A stretch of DNA of 64,000 nucleotides. Origin: JAFGNB01 sp050304135. Its GTDB lineage: Bacteria; Fibrobacterota; Chitinivibrionia; Chitinivibrionales; Chitinispirillaceae. Every line of letters begins with the position of its first letter. Within the stretch, counting starts at the first letter, position 1. Location of the stretch: the NCBI GenBank assembly GCA_050304135.1, contig JBNLDC010000074.1, positions 85,518 through 149,517 of the forward strand. Direction: 5' to 3'. This document shows positions 43,342 to 57,000 of this stretch, piece by piece. Below the pieces are notes generated by a model. That model was not told where the DNA came from and did no database searches. It was given only the letters and a program-made list of their open reading frames with translations. The position numbers and the translations under genes are program-made.

Positions 43342-45849
43342 ATGTTTGATTCATTCTGTGAACAGACTATTATACTTGAGAATATTCCAACTGATTCAGA
43401 AATGACGAAACCTCAGTGCGCGGCGCTGCATCCCTTCGATGACGGCTCTGCCGCCTGCTGCCTTGCCATCGAGGCAGTCCGTTTTGAGATCGCCCCTTCT
43501 CCTGTTACCTTAGATCGTTCCCATTTTGAGCATGGCCTGATACAGGCGGTTCATTCTATGCTGGCTACAACCGAAACACTTGAATTTTATCAGGTACTTA
43601 CCAACAGAGTGCCTTCCAGCACAGACGGATCAGCGATACGGTTCGGCTGGGTGGTAGTGGGACGCGGTGGAAACAAAACCGAAGCACTTCGGTCGGCACA
43701 AACTGCTCTTTTCAACTTTTACCGCATCATCAGCGCATTTTACACTAATATTCAAATCGATATTGTAGCCGACCCTCAGGTAATGAACGATCTTGTGAAG
43801 CCATTATATGCTCCGTTTATTACGGCACTTCGACGTGCGCCGTTCACACACTCATTTACTACCGTTATGGGTGACCAGGAGGAGCCTTCCGTTTTGCCGG
43901 AACTACACAGCAGCGGAATTGTCTGGGAACCACTTATCCGTGCAATCGCATTACCGTCTGTTCCTACTGCGTTTGTCGTGCATGCTTTTATGCCGGTAAC
44001 CGTTCCACAACAGGTAATAGCAGATGCCGAAAGGGATGCCGCCTATGTTCAGCAACAGATCGAGGCACTCCCTTCACGATTGAATACTGATTATAGCAGT
44101 GATGCACTTCATGTAGGCGGTGACGTTCCAGTTGACCGAACAATGTCTGCCCTTCAGACATCACATCAGTCGGTTTTTGCTGTATTGCAAAAGCGTATTA
44201 CCGCATTTAAAAACCGTTGCGCTTCCGTAGAAATCAGTCTCAACTCCTGGGAACCTATTGAAAAGAGTCTTGTCGGAGTAAGCTGGGCATGCTCTACTGG
44301 TAGCATGATACCGGTAAAAACTGTTACAATGACATCCGGTGCACTATGGTCGGATTTTGAACCGCTCTATGATCCTTGTTTCAGTACCGAAACATTGTAT
44401 ACTCCCTCGGAGCTCTGGAGCATGGTCCGACTTCCTGAACCGCCGGTCGACGAAACATCTCCACTGCCCTGCTCCCGCAGTAGAATATTGCCGCTCCGAA
44501 CGCCAACTGATATAGGCACCTGTATCGGTCGGGCGATGCTTACTAGCCGCACTTCCGTTGATGCATGCATTAACGTAGATACCCGCCTGCGGCATGTCTA
44601 TATTGTCGGGCAGACAGGTACAGGTAAATCGACTCTACTGCTGAATATGGCTATTGAGGAAATTTCCCGAGGTAATGGAATTACCATTCTTGACCCACAC
44701 GGATCGCTTGTTAATGACATTCTTGAACGTATTCCTCCAAAGCGACGCAAAGACGTGGTACTGGTTGACCCATCGGGAACCGGAAGATTTCCTGCACTCA
44801 ATCCACTCGCCATACCTCAATCAAGCCGTTTAGGGTACACCGGTATCCGTGACCGGATACTTGACGAACTCATCGACACCTTCGACGTCATGTATAATCT
44901 TAAAAATACGGGAGGACCGATGTTCGAGCGGTATTTCCGCACAGTCGGGGCACTGCTTATGGGGTCATCAGCCCCCACCGAATACACTCCCATGCTTTCT
45001 ATGTTTGACATCATCATGAGTAATCGGAAGTTGATGGAGGCTCTGGCAAAACGACATGGTATCGACGATCCAATTCCCGGCCAGACGATAAAGAGCATTC
45101 TTGACGCGAAAGGCGAAATTGAACTGGCTAACGTCACCCCCTATATTACATCCAAACTCGCAAGGTTTTTAAGTCAATCGACTAGCAGGAGAACACTCTG
45201 TAGAAGAGGATGTATTGATTTTGACAATATTCTGGCAAAGCGGAAAATTCTGCTCGTTGACCTGTCGTCAGGCCTGATCGGGAGCGAAAGTGCCGCACTT
45301 ATCGCACGGCAGATTATTCTACGGTTGTCGGTTGCCGCACTTGAGCGAGGTACTTCGGTATCGCACCCTGCACATTATATCTACGCTGATGAGTTCCACC
45401 ATTTTGCGAGCGAACAATTCGCCTCACTGCTTTCCGAGGCCCGCAAATTCCGCATCGGTCTCGTGCTGGCGCACCAGTACACCTCACAACTCAAGCACCA
45501 CAACTCTCGCGTTCTCGATGCGGTACTCGGTAATGTGGGAACTGTAATTACTTTTCGTGTGGGAATGGAAGATGCCAAGCTTCTTGGTTCGATTATGGCT
45601 CCACAGGCCACCGTCAACGACATCTGTGGACTACCCGACTTTCAGGTACTTGTTCGATCAACCGGTATGTCAGGCGGCACTCCGTTTAGTGTTACCACCC
45701 GGCCTCGGCCCCCTTCATTTAAGCATTCCAGTAAAAGAATCAAAAACACTTTAGCCACTTCATGCGGCTGTATTGCATTAGATGCTGACCGTGAGCTTGA
45801 TGAAGAGACCAAACGGATTATGTCTTTAGGCGATATATCGAAGGAATAA
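43342..45849 (+). CDS. VirD4/TraG/HerA-like ATPase
   Basis: An 835-aa protein. The first 410 residues are not recognised. The ATPase core has Walker A VGQTGTGKST (about 421-430), ILDPHGSLV (about 450), a Walker B-type KILLVDLS (about 635), and YADEFHHFASEQFASLLSEARK followed by LVLAHQY (about 677-710), as in conjugative coupling proteins and HerA/DUF87 translocases. These hexamers move DNA or protein across membranes. No relaxase or VirB genes are nearby and no N-terminal TM is seen, so it is unlikely to be part of a conjugation system; the two exported proteins in front of it are likely membrane partners. A TraM-like C-terminal recognition region may be present. Confidence 0.75.
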   Translation: MFDSFCEQTIILENIPTDSEMTKPQCAALHPFDDGSAACCLAIEAVRFEIAPSPVTLDRSHFEHGLIQAVHSMLATTETLEFYQVLTNRVPSSTDGSAIRFGWVVVGRGGNKTEALRSAQTALFNFYRIISAFYTNIQIDIVADPQVMNDLVKPLYAPFITALRRAPFTHSFTTVMGDQEEPSVLPELHSSGIVWEPLIRAIALPSVPTAFVVHAFMPVTVPQQVIADAERDAAYVQQQIEALPSRLNTDYSSDALHVGGDVPVDRTMSALQTSHQSVFAVLQKRITAFKNRCASVEISLNSWEPIEKSLVGVSWACSTGSMIPVKTVTMTSGALWSDFEPLYDPCFSTETLYTPSELWSMVRLPEPPVDETSPLPCSRSRILPLRTPTDIGTCIGRAMLTSRTSVDACINVDTRLRHVYIVGQTGTGKSTLLLNMAIEEISRGNGITILDPHGSLVNDILERIPPKRRKDVVLVDPSGTGRFPALNPLAIPQSSRLGYTGIRDRILDELIDTFDVMYNLKNTGGPMFERYFRTVGALLMGSSAPTEYTPMLSMFDIIMSNRKLMEALAKRHGIDDPIPGQTIKSILDAKGEIELANVTPYITSKLARFLSQSTSRRTLCRRGCIDFDNILAKRKILLVDLSSGLIGSESAALIARQIILRLSVAALERGTSVSHPAHYIYADEFHHFASEQFASLLSEARKFRIGLVLAHQYTSQLKHHNSRVLDAVLGNVGTVITFRVGMEDAKLLGSIMAPQATVNDICGLPDFQVLVRSTGMSGGTPFSVTTRPRPPSFKHSSKRIKNTLATSCGCIALDADRELDEETKRIMSLGDISKE

Positions 45850-45862
45850 TAATGTTATTGCC

Positions 45863-47968
45863 TTAAGCATAAGAGAATGGAAGCCAATGTGCAATTGCAA
45901 TAATATCTTGGTTATAGAAATTTTCTTTTAAAACTTCTGTCCCACCTATATTAAAGATATAATCCACAAAAGCATCGGACCTGCTGAAGAGTTTCTGCAA
46001 CCATTTTTCCACCTCATTAAATCCAGAGTCGTTTATCAGACACTTCAGAGCCATTATAGGAAGAATAATTGTATCAATGGTGAAGCCCTGCTTATCGGCA
46101 AAGGAAATTCCGGCATCAAACCATTTTTCGGCATCACGTTTTGAATTATTCCTAAAACAATAGAGACCAACCCATTTGTAGAGAAGTTCAAATGGATGCT
46201 GCATTATTCCCCTGCTGTTCTCAAGGAAATTAGATAGTAACGCATAAGTCTCCTCTTCAAGTTTTATTCCGGCATCGACAATAATTCGCAACAGCATAGT
46301 TAGGTCAAATACAATTTCAGTTTGCAGGCCTGTGCCGTTATTCCCAACCAGGGTTCTGACAGCATAATTCGCGAAAGCTGTATCATGATCTTCTCTAAAA
46401 TTGTTGCAGCACAAAGAGTCCTCTACCGCAATGGAGGGCTGCTGTCGCAGAAGATCCAATGCTTCTCTGTTTTTTCCCTCTTCCCATAATATTTGGGTTA
46501 AGTACCCTATTGAACGAATATGTTCGCCATCACCGATATGAAAATATTCCAGACTGTCTTCAAGATATGAACGTGCATAGGTACGATAGTCCCTTTGCAT
46601 CTCCATTTCCAAACCCTGGGCCGCAAATGCATATGCCTGACCGATGGTACCAAGTATTTTTCCGGTAACTGGTTCATATCCCTTTGCAATTTGTTTTCTT
46701 CGGTTCATCGCTACCGGTTCAAATTCATGAATGATTTCGTTGAATCGATAATCATTAAAATCGTTGTTGAATGCCCTATTACGGATTTCGAGCATAATGG
46801 TTTCATGGTCACGCACACTAAATAATTCCAGATTTTTGTTCATCAGATCGGTACACTCTATTTCGATCTCTCGCTGCTTCTCTTTGTCACCCACATGATT
46901 CCGGCAGACAATCATCCCACTCATACAGGCGATTATGCGATTGATCCATTGTACTTTGTCGCGATCGTTCATTACACTGTCAAACCGTAGCCTGGTGTAA
47001 TTGTAAATGTACTGATAAATCATATCTGCAAGAGCCAGATTATTACTGTCAATTGCCCTTTCATCAACCAAAACACCCGCATGATTGATTAACGAGTCAA
47101 CATTCCGCATTGCAACCTGTTTGTCGTTTACTTTTTCGATCTGTTGAAGAATATTTCTTCGTTCACTGTTGGTCGCTGAATATTTAAATACTGACAGGAA
47201 ATCAATACGATTCGAATTTAACAACTCATTGAAAAACCGTTTCTCAGCTTTCTTTTCTATTTCCATAATTTTTTGTGTATCCGGGTATGTACTGAGCACG
47301 ATACTTGAAGGGGCAATCTTTTTACCCAACATATAGCATGCCACATCGGCTGCACGTATTTCAGGGCATGTGCTTTCGTCGGTGACTCGAATATGCATAT
47401 TTATTGACCGAGAAGTTAACGGTTTAACAAATTTCTCTATCGTTTTTTCCAGGTTCTCATGGTATTCTTCCCACTCTTCAGAGGAGATAAAGCATTTTTT
47501 GCTTCTTCGAGCGATTATTATCGTAACCGTTCCGGAACTCATATCATTTTTTAGACAATTGACCGTTTTTTGAATTATCGCCTGCAGGTTAGCCAGATAA
47601 CGAGTCTGGGAATCCAATCGGCACTCCTGCCCTTTATTGTAACTTACGATAAAGCGGTATCCTATCTTTCTCACGGCTGAAAAACATTTACCCACGAGAT
47701 ATTGTCGCTTTACCTTGGGTATTTCAGTAAATCTTTTAATTTCTCTGCTCTTACTCTGATCCATTTCTTCTGCATGGAGTAAAGGGGCAATATGAATGTG
47801 ATGCATAGTAAATTTGCATGCTTTGGCTTCATTGGTCTCCTCAACAGCTTGTCGCAGATCGCTAATAATCTTTTCCGCTCCGCACTCTGTGATAAGACCA
47901 CCTACTAATGAATGATCACAGTCATTTTTAAATGGTCCGGATTCATCGATAAGAACGAGGTAATTCAT
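45863..47968 (-). CDS. DUF3800 protein with helical repeat tail
   Basis: A 701-aa protein. The N-terminus YLVLIDESGPF (residues 3-13) and the later IRAADVACYMLG (about 205-216) match DUF3800, whose Asp/Glu residues and RNase-H-like fold suggest a nuclease. The C-terminal 430 residues are all-helical, TPR-like (IGQAYAFAAQGLEM), and probably bind a partner. AAGGA lies 8 nt before the ATG. It is 58 nt downstream of the giant gene and on the same strand, so it is likely the last gene of the AlbA_2-giant-DUF3800 unit. It converges on the VirD4-like gene with a 13-nt gap. Confidence 0.7.
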   Translation of the reverse strand: MNYLVLIDESGPFKNDCDHSLVGGLITECGAEKIISDLRQAVEETNEAKACKFTMHHIHIAPLLHAEEMDQSKSREIKRFTEIPKVKRQYLVGKCFSAVRKIGYRFIVSYNKGQECRLDSQTRYLANLQAIIQKTVNCLKNDMSSGTVTIIIARRSKKCFISSEEWEEYHENLEKTIEKFVKPLTSRSINMHIRVTDESTCPEIRAADVACYMLGKKIAPSSIVLSTYPDTQKIMEIEKKAEKRFFNELLNSNRIDFLSVFKYSATNSERRNILQQIEKVNDKQVAMRNVDSLINHAGVLVDERAIDSNNLALADMIYQYIYNYTRLRFDSVMNDRDKVQWINRIIACMSGMIVCRNHVGDKEKQREIEIECTDLMNKNLELFSVRDHETIMLEIRNRAFNNDFNDYRFNEIIHEFEPVAMNRRKQIAKGYEPVTGKILGTIGQAYAFAAQGLEMEMQRDYRTYARSYLEDSLEYFHIGDGEHIRSIGYLTQILWEEGKNREALDLLRQQPSIAVEDSLCCNNFREDHDTAFANYAVRTLVGNNGTGLQTEIVFDLTMLLRIIVDAGIKLEEETYALLSNFLENSRGIMQHPFELLYKWVGLYCFRNNSKRDAEKWFDAGISFADKQGFTIDTIILPIMALKCLINDSGFNEVEKWLQKLFSRSDAFVDYIFNIGGTEVLKENFYNQDIIAIAHWLPFSYA

Positions 47969-48026
47969 TGATCATTCCTTATGCGGTAATCAGTTAATAG
48001 TAATAAAAAACAGGTTTGCAATAATT

Positions 48027-51000
48027 TTAATCCTTGTGAAACAAAACCGGTTCTAGAAGAGGAATATCAACACCTTGCAAAATTAAGGACTTAAGAATTT
48101 CAAACAGATCCCTGATTTGTACATCCTCGAGTTTCCTCAATAAGACTGTTTCATTCATCACACCACGGCTGACTTGGTGTATTTTATTAATATTCTCTGA
48201 AAAGCTGCTGATTAATTCCAGATCAGCACGCCTACCCATTGAAGCCATAAGAGAATGACTGATTATTCTTACATCTGAATTCCCCAAATCACGCATTTCA
48301 ACAACACGAAAAAGATTTTCAATTTGCTTACCAATTTTTTTTGAAATACCGGAACGTAGTGTACCTTGCAAGCCTTCTAAAATTTGTGAAAGCCGGGACC
48401 AAATCAGTGTATTTTTATTTCTGTTTTCAGAGTTGTACACCCATAATTGCCCCAGGATTTCAACGTGTTTACTGTGAATAAGTCGTAGGTTCAGTTGAGA
48501 TAGAAGAGAGATGGATTTCTCACGATACTGCACCTCCATATGTTTCATTTCCCTGTTCTGTTCTCTTATTATCGCTAAAATGAGAATTACTGCGATTGTC
48601 TCCTGCAGGGTGATGTGTTCTCCATTTTCAATTCTCTTTAGTTTTTCAAGACAACTATTCCAACCGGTACTGTCAAATTCATTTTCTATATTATTGAATT
48701 TATTTTCAGTATATTCAATTACCTTAGTAATGAATTCATCTGGTTTCGCGGTTTGATTATCCTCTTTATTTTGAAACACATTTTCCGGTAAATCCAGAAA
48801 CACTTGCCTTTGTCCGCTTATTACAGTCTGTACTACTATATTATTGTCCTGGACAATTTTAAATATTTCCACAGTTTCTTCCCTGTTTTCATAATCCGCT
48901 AATCTCCCGTTAAAGTTAACCAATTCAAGAACGATTTCACTACCGATTGTTTCTGCAATATATACCCACTCAGCGTCTTTTCTTCCTCTTCTACAACTGA
49001 CAATTCGTACCGGCAACTCAAAACCGATATGTAAATCTGCAAATTCCTGCTGTATTTCTTCAGTATCTACCACGGAAATAATATCCTTCTGATTCTGTGA
49101 TGCATTTACCAGCGTAACTTTAAACGGATTTCTCTTTCCTTTTACCCATATTTCAAGTTCTCTATCATTAAGTTCTGCCCATCCGATTTTATTTTTTGGC
49201 AACCAGTATAATTTACTCGTTGCGACAGATTGGCATACTACCCCAGATGTAAACTCTCCATCTATATCATTTATTACAGCACAAACAGCACGAACTCTGA
49301 ACTCTCCACCAGAGTCATTTTCTTTCTTTAGACCAGACTTAATATTGTTTACCGTATCTATAGTAAACCACATAGAAACAGAGCAGTCTTCAATTGTTGC
49401 TAATATTTTTTCTGCCGCGTTTGAAGGAGCCCCGTTAAACAATTCGTGCATCTTCATGAACCTCAACCAACTGCCAATACGAAGGACCACCCACGGTTCA
49501 TTATTAATCCTGAATACCCCCAATGCGGTACCAAGAACAACCTGGTTTTTTTCAGGGTTATAATTCTTTAATAAATTTTCGAACGAAAGTTCAATTCTTT
49601 CTCCTTTTAGATCGATTCGTGTAATTGTGCCAGGCAGAGCGCCTCCGGAGGCGACAATAACATTAATAATAACTTCAGGATTTATCAAACGACTATTTCC
49701 ATCACTGTTTTTCGGAACGATTTCTTCAGGCATCCCATCCCAGCAACATTCTTGCGATGCAAAAAAATACTCATATCCGGAAAATCCGGCTACTTCAAGC
49801 ATTTTTCCTCCTGCGGTAACCATAACCAAATACCCGGATTGTGGTTTTTCGCATTTCATGTCGAGAATACGATTGTCATAGGTGAAACATATGATTTCAC
49901 CCTCACTAGGAATCTCTTCTTTCGAACACGGCAATGTCAATTGATACTTTCCAGCTCCAAGAACAACTCCTCCTTCATCTTCTAAGGTTTTCTCCACTGG
50001 TAAATACGCTGCACTTGCCCTATTTCGATTTAATCCAAGTGCCCCCCTTATACCTGGACACCACTCCTTCAATGCAATACAGTCTGGTACCCATGGGTCA
50101 TCACTGTTTTCTCCGGAAATCCCCAATTTTAACTCATCACCTGTTGCGAGATACTGGAATGCGAAGTGCTCAAGCAGGCACACACCGCTGGTTCCCATCT
50201 CATGCACCAGCATTCTTTTGGGTAACTCAGAAATTCTTCCCGGTGATATTTCAACCCAAATACCGTTTTGTGAGATACCAGCAACTACAAATATTTTTTT
50301 ACCTTTTTTTTCAAGAGCATCTATTAGTGCCCGTACCGGTAAACCATAGTTATTTATATTTCTGTCATTGTAACGCAATGTCGCAACATTGTATTCACTT
50401 AAGAAGAATACTGGTCCGCATAAGCTGGTGTGGTCCTCATAATTTTCCAACAGTCCTTTACCGTTTTCCCATTTTACTACCATATCATCATGGTATCGCC
50501 ATTTTCTATCTGTTGTCCGTTCGCATATTTCCAAGGAGGTATTATCCCCAAAAGTTAACGTTCGCAAGGTACTTTTTCGAGGTGTATTGCTTTCTTCTAA
50601 TGTCACAACAGCAGCAGACCATGTATTTCTATCAATTGCTATATGCCCGATATTTGATTTGTCTCTTACCGGAGCAACGTAGTACCCATCTTCTCTGCAA
50701 TATAGTTGTACATATTTAGGGTGTTTAGTTTCCATTAACTCAACCCACTCATTTGACCTGGGATCGATTAATTCTCCAATATTATTTTGGCTTTTAGGAA
50801 AACATGTCATGTCTGGAAGATCACCAAATGTTAACTTTCTTGCTCCGAGGTTTCTCCAGTAACTCGGCATTCCTACATTATCGTTTTCGGCTTCACGTTT
50901 CATAGTATTTTTAGGCAGTAAAACACTTATTCTAGGTGTGTCTCCATTTACATATTTAGCATCTGCATTCTCAGCCTGTTCAAGTTTTACTTTTTCATCA

Positions 51001-54000
51001 AACAATGAGATTCGAACAGTCATTCCTTTTTCTATCAACTCCAGATCCGCAGTCATCACATTTTCATTTAACTGAATGAATACCCCGGGTTTTAATTGTA
51101 ATTGAATGGTTCGACCATGATTTTGATTGCTAATCCTGGTTACAATTCCGTAAAATAACCGTTCTTGTGCCAAACGCATATTTCCTATAAAAGCCTCTAT
51201 AGAACGCGATGGTATTACAGGTATTACCATATTGCGAGATTGGTCTATCATCAAAGCAATAACAAGTCCTTGATTATTCTGGCGAATCCTGACAGGAAGT
51301 GTACATCCCTTTAACCTATCTCCCTGACTGCGTCTCCTTACCCGTTCCAACTGGTCTTCACGTACAGAAAAAGACCTTCGAGTTATCGACAACCCCCTCA
51401 TATCGTCTCCGATATCGGAATCTAATAACTCAACAGGTGAAAGTGAGAGGAGCGTCTCATTTCCCCTTTTAAATATTTCGTTCGCTTTAACAAATATGAG
51501 TTCATCTCTTTTCAAAGAATATTCACCATCCATAGTAAATCTAACTTTATTAAAAATGACATTTTTACCACGGGAGCTTTCAAATATCGCTTTACACAAC
51601 CTTCCCATAATCACGACCTTATCGGATTGTTCATTCACATCTAATTCGTCATTTACACTTGCATTGACTTTCATGTTGCGTAATGGCTCGTCATCCGTAT
51701 ACGATCGTTCCTCAAACCCATCTACAGCGTCTACTTTATACTCATTCCCACTCCGGACCAAACGTAATATATGTACAATTTTATGGTCAGCTCTCTGCCT
51801 GTAAATAGTTGTTGCATCAGTAAACTGTACATCAGATTCCTCTATTGCCATAACCTTAAGCAGTACCCCGTTTACCGAGTCTTCCTTGAAATGTAATTTC
51901 GTGATTCCATCACCATGAAACAATACAAATTCAGCTCTATTAAACTCCTCGTTACCCCATTTAAGTCGATTTTCCGGAATGAGTACCGTTTTACCATACC
52001 CCCATTCAAAACGGTGATCCGTTATATTCTTCTCATCTTTTTTTTCAGGGCCAACATAACGCAGCGGCGTTTTCAAATAAACTGTGAGATCGCAAGGTTC
52101 CATAGTTCCACGGATTTCTTTGAAATACTCCCCACTTGCGGTGATTTCATCGAAATATTCGTCAAGCTTAAATGGTGGTACCTTTCTGAAAGATGCTATA
52201 AATTCTTCTTCAGTCTCTTCAACTATTCGAATTATACATTTATTATTATATATTTCATCTTTACTTGTAATGTAGGGCCCATGCTCTTTATTGCTACCAA
52301 GTTTCACATTTTTTGTCCACCCGGACGAGCCTTTCACCATTGTATATTTTTGATTAATCTCAGATATTCGAACTATATTACCCTTCCGTACAGCTTCCAG
52401 ATTGTAAGGATTCTCAAGATACCTATTGAATTCCTCGGTAAAATCAATAGCATCTTCTTCATTGTCATTGATATTTATCAAGTTTATTTTTCGTTTACAT
52501 TCGAAGTATGTTTTTCCTTCAAACGTCACCTCATTGAGAGTATAATGCATACCTCTAAATTGTGCTGGATTTGTTAATCCATGCTGTATTCTCTTAGAAC
52601 AAAAACCTGTTAGTAGTTTATTACCAACATTTATACTAATTCTTGTTTTAAAGTCCGGATCATACCAGGAACTTCCAGTTGAATTGATTTCAACCATAGT
52701 TTCTGAAGTAATGCCTCTCCTGTTGCCTATAACCTTTGAATTCCTAATTTCTTCCAAATATGAATTACTATCCATAATTAGATTGTCAAAAATCACAATT
52801 TTTCCATCAATTTTTTGTGTTAAGATTCCTCGTTTATCACCCGAATAGAAATAACCTAAATAGGTAAGGCCATCGTTTTTATCAGCATCTTCCTTTTCCC
52901 ACAATGCTCGTACCTTAATGATTCTATTTCTGGCAACAATTTTTAATCCATATTCATCCCTTTTTACCTCTAATAGTGAACCGACTTTCAATTCAGAATG
53001 ATTTTCTATTTCAATAGGAATGGGTTTGACTACATGTTGATCCCTCCAGTGTGTATCACAAATTGCCCCTTCATTTCTAGGTTTTGATGTTAAAATTCCA
53101 ATCATTCCTTCTCTTATATCTACCCCTACAGATGATCGGTTATATTTAACTTCAACATTTCTCTTTTCTACATAGTCTACAACAACAGCCTTTCTGTCGT
53201 TTAACATACTACTTAAATTCTGATATTCCCTTTCACCGATTAATTTCATTGACAAAGACTCTAACTCAACTTGTACAATAAGTCCCTCAGAGGTTTTACA
53301 GCTTATTATACCACAATTATATTCCCGCAATGATCTCCCAACAGTACCCATCAAGTTTAAAACACAACCATTTTCAATACTGGTTAGTCGTTTGAACTCA
53401 TCCTCCAAAACTCCACCGGACAAATTAATACTATAAGTAGGAACAGGTCTGACATTTTTAAGAATGCCTTCATGGTAGTTCCAGTTTTTACGTGAAAGAT
53501 CCAATTCTAAATAATTTTTATGAGGTTCAACGTATCCAGAAATATCAACTTTAATAGTTTCGGGAAAACCATCGATCCTGTTTGTTTCCAGTTTAATTAT
53601 CCAACCGTTGTCCGTTTTTTCTGCACAGGTAAAATCCTCATGTTCTTCCTCGCTATCAAATAGTTTTCTCCATTTAATATTTCGGAAATCAAACGGTACT
53701 TTCAGATTTTCAAATTCATTATTCTCTTGTGGATTACTAACAAGATCAAGTTTGACTCTATTATTATGTATTTGAGGTGTAAGCGTTATAAGAAGGCCGC
53801 TCGAATCTTTATCGAACAGTACCTTTTTTATTGCATCGGCGGAATAATCTGTAAAATCATTTGATGAGAAAATAAAATTTTGGCCAGGTCTGGCAGAAAA
53901 ACGCCATTTTATTTCAGCATTATTATCAACTGTGTTAATATACGTACAAACTATTGGGTTGCCATTTGCCTCATAAACAGGGCCTAAAATGAAATCAATA

Positions 54001-57000
54001 ATGCTATAGTCATAGGGTTTAAGCAATGAACTTGCATTGTGTACAACTTTAACCGATCTTGAATTCTTTATTGCTCCAGAGGTTCGATACTTCCTTGAAA
54101 TATCGGCATTCCATTCCTGGTTACGCACAACAACTTTTTGATCATCCTTAAAAAACGTATAACACAACCAATTATCAGCAGTTCTGTCTTCATGTAATTC
54201 GACAGTAGTAATATCTCCAGGATAGTTTGTTGCATTAACCTTACTTATATTTGAGTTTTTTACTTTCAAAACGCCATTATTTTGACAGGTTACATTAATT
54301 TGTAGGTGTCCGCCTTGGACATAACAGCCGTTAAAATTACAGGTAAGTAATTCCGGCAAACCGACATTAAGTAAACATCTGTTCTCAACCCTATCTACAG
54401 CGGCAACTACAGCTTCTACAAATAAACTTCTATTTTGATATTTTTTTAATAAGATTTCTATTTCATCCCAGTTTTTATTAAAGAATGATTCTACCCTGTT
54501 CAGATACGGATCCTTATAACCAATCAAAGCAGAGTCAGAATTATGATCAACTGTGACGATAGAAAAATACCTGGGATCCATTCCATATTGACGATAACCA
54601 TTTTCCACATTGATTGTGGTCCGATTTTTAATGACAGAAAACGCTTTCATCCTAAGATTAGGTGTTGTGGTATTCAATTGTAAATCGTTGATTAAGCTAT
54701 AAAGATTCCTAGCGATTTTATTATCATTAGTTTGATAGTATAGACTAATTCCATAAGTTATTCGGAGTATCTCATTCTCAAGTTCGTATCTGCCCATCTC
54801 TTTGCTTAAAACAGTACGGGGGTTCTGCATTCTATTACCTATTCCCGAATCTGCCTTATTCTCCAGAGCCTTATACTTAAACAATAACTTCAGAGTACTT
54901 TTCAACACATATAGACGTATCCAGTCATTTTCCGGAATCAGCAGCACTCCGTTTTCATCGGTACGAAACAATTTCTTTAAAAGATGTGTCCTAAAAATGT
55001 CCGGCCCAATCTCTATTATTGTAGATACAATCGTCTCCTGTAAATCACGGCAATTTTTAATTACATCCTCATCAATAAGCTCAATTAATCTGAGTCGGAT
55101 ATACCTGTCGATTAATAGCCTTTGACCATCTTCCATTTCCTCAAGGTTTTTTCGGATATCATCAGAATAATTATTTAAAAACTGACTTCTGATATCAGGC
55201 TGTTCTCTTTTTAATGTACTAATTCTCTCTACCATATAAACAAGCCTTGGAATATTTTCCATTGTAACATTGTCAATACTAAGCCAGTCTGTTACATTTA
55301 AATCTCTTCTGGTAATGAGATAATTTCTGTGTCCGACTTTGTGATTATTTCGCCAATCAATTTCTCCCTTGTAATAATCAACAAGTGAATCAAATACTGA
55401 ATAATCATCCATTAAAAATCGGACTATCAACATATTAAAAATTACTTCGAGAGGATAAAATTTCGTGTCGCAACACTCAGGTAAATATTTATACGACTCC
55501 GAAAGTATAGGTATTAGCTCCCACCACCGTTTGGTATAATCATAACTATGATAATCCCACATTGCACTGAGTACCCAAGACGACAATACGGTAGGAAGAA
55601 CTCTTACAGAAAACCAGGAATCACCTGCAATACGGTACCCACTTTCCCAACTATCATCACTTTGTTTGGGTATAAGTGAAATGAAATTGTCTGGTGTAAT
55701 TTTATCAAAAACACCAACGCCAGCCATAATAATTTGCTCTAAACTAAAAACAGAAAGACCGGTGGCGGGAAAGGATAATTTAACAGGTGCATTTTGCACA
55801 TCTTCAGGAATGCCACATTCCTCATCTTCAGTTTTTAGAAAGCCTCTCATCCAAGTTCCCAATTGAGCATTGTTCCCATGCAGTGAATGAAATACATGGG
55901 CAATAAATAAAAGTATGTTTTTATTGTTATCATTGCCCCCGTAGCTTTTAAGAATTTTAACACCAAGATAAGAAGAAAATGTCTGCCTTATAACTGCGAC
56001 AATATACCCATCTACCATTCGCCCTTTTTTAGCTAAATTCCTCGGATAAAGAACACTTTTTCTATTGACACCATTGTCATTTTGATCTGCTATGTTATAA
56101 TGTATCCAAGGAGAGTATAATAATTTTTTAAGACCAGATGGTATTCTTAATAACTTTCTATGTTGGATGTCAAGAGTTAATTTCCCGATAGAATAATTTC
56201 TTATTTGTTGTGATTTCATTCGACAAATATGTAAACATTTAAACCTGTTTGCAATATCATTGCTATAATTATTTCCATTTTCGATCTCAAGTGTAAACGT
56301 ATATTCATCTCTTGTAATAATGGGTACCCACAATTCAGATAAGCTCTCAAAGGCTTTTTCGGGAGACAACAATACAGCAGACTCCCAAAGAATGAGCTGC
56401 CAGAACGTTGCTTCCAAAGCAGTTCGTATATACTTCTCATTGTTTTGTATTTCAAACCGTTTTATTACGGGAAACCAGCCATTATCATTCCTACTGCCCC
56501 TCAATACCGGAAGCTTTCTTAGTTCCTCCGCCTCAAGAAGCAATTTTTCGGCTACCATAGTTTTTCCATCAACAGACTTAAGGTCTTCTATATCAAATAA
56601 CTGCTTTACATACAGTCCCAAAAGATCAGGTTCAAGGTTCAGGTACCCAATCAGTCCCTTTCTAAGAAGATTGGCAAAGTTCAATCCCGACGTTGGGAAA
56701 TATTTCACAACCGCTGTCGCTCGTATAATTGAAAATCGGCCGTAGGCCCCCTTACCCGCCTCTCTGATAGTTTTATTGAACAGAGGCCCGATTTTATTGT
56801 TTTTTAATTTGGAGTTTAAGAAAACAATAAAAGAAGAATCGTTTTTTGCTTTATACTCGATAATACTCAGTAAGACTCCTATACCGGCATGTTCAACAAT
56901 GTCGATATAGGGTGTGTCAGATGACACCGAGCAGATGTTTTCTGTAGCAGGTTCTATACAATCAATAATTTTATTGTAGCAGATTTCAGACTCACTCCGC

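Noticed and set aside
43342..45849. Conjugative transfer locus
   Set aside because: Only the coupling-protein-like ATPase is present; no relaxase, pilus or VirB-type genes are nearby.
49934..52577. Plus-strand open frames of 261 and 220 codons
   Set aside because: They lie antisense to the giant gene, have no ribosome sites, and their peptides are low-complexity Phe/Ile/Ser-rich readings of the complementary strand.
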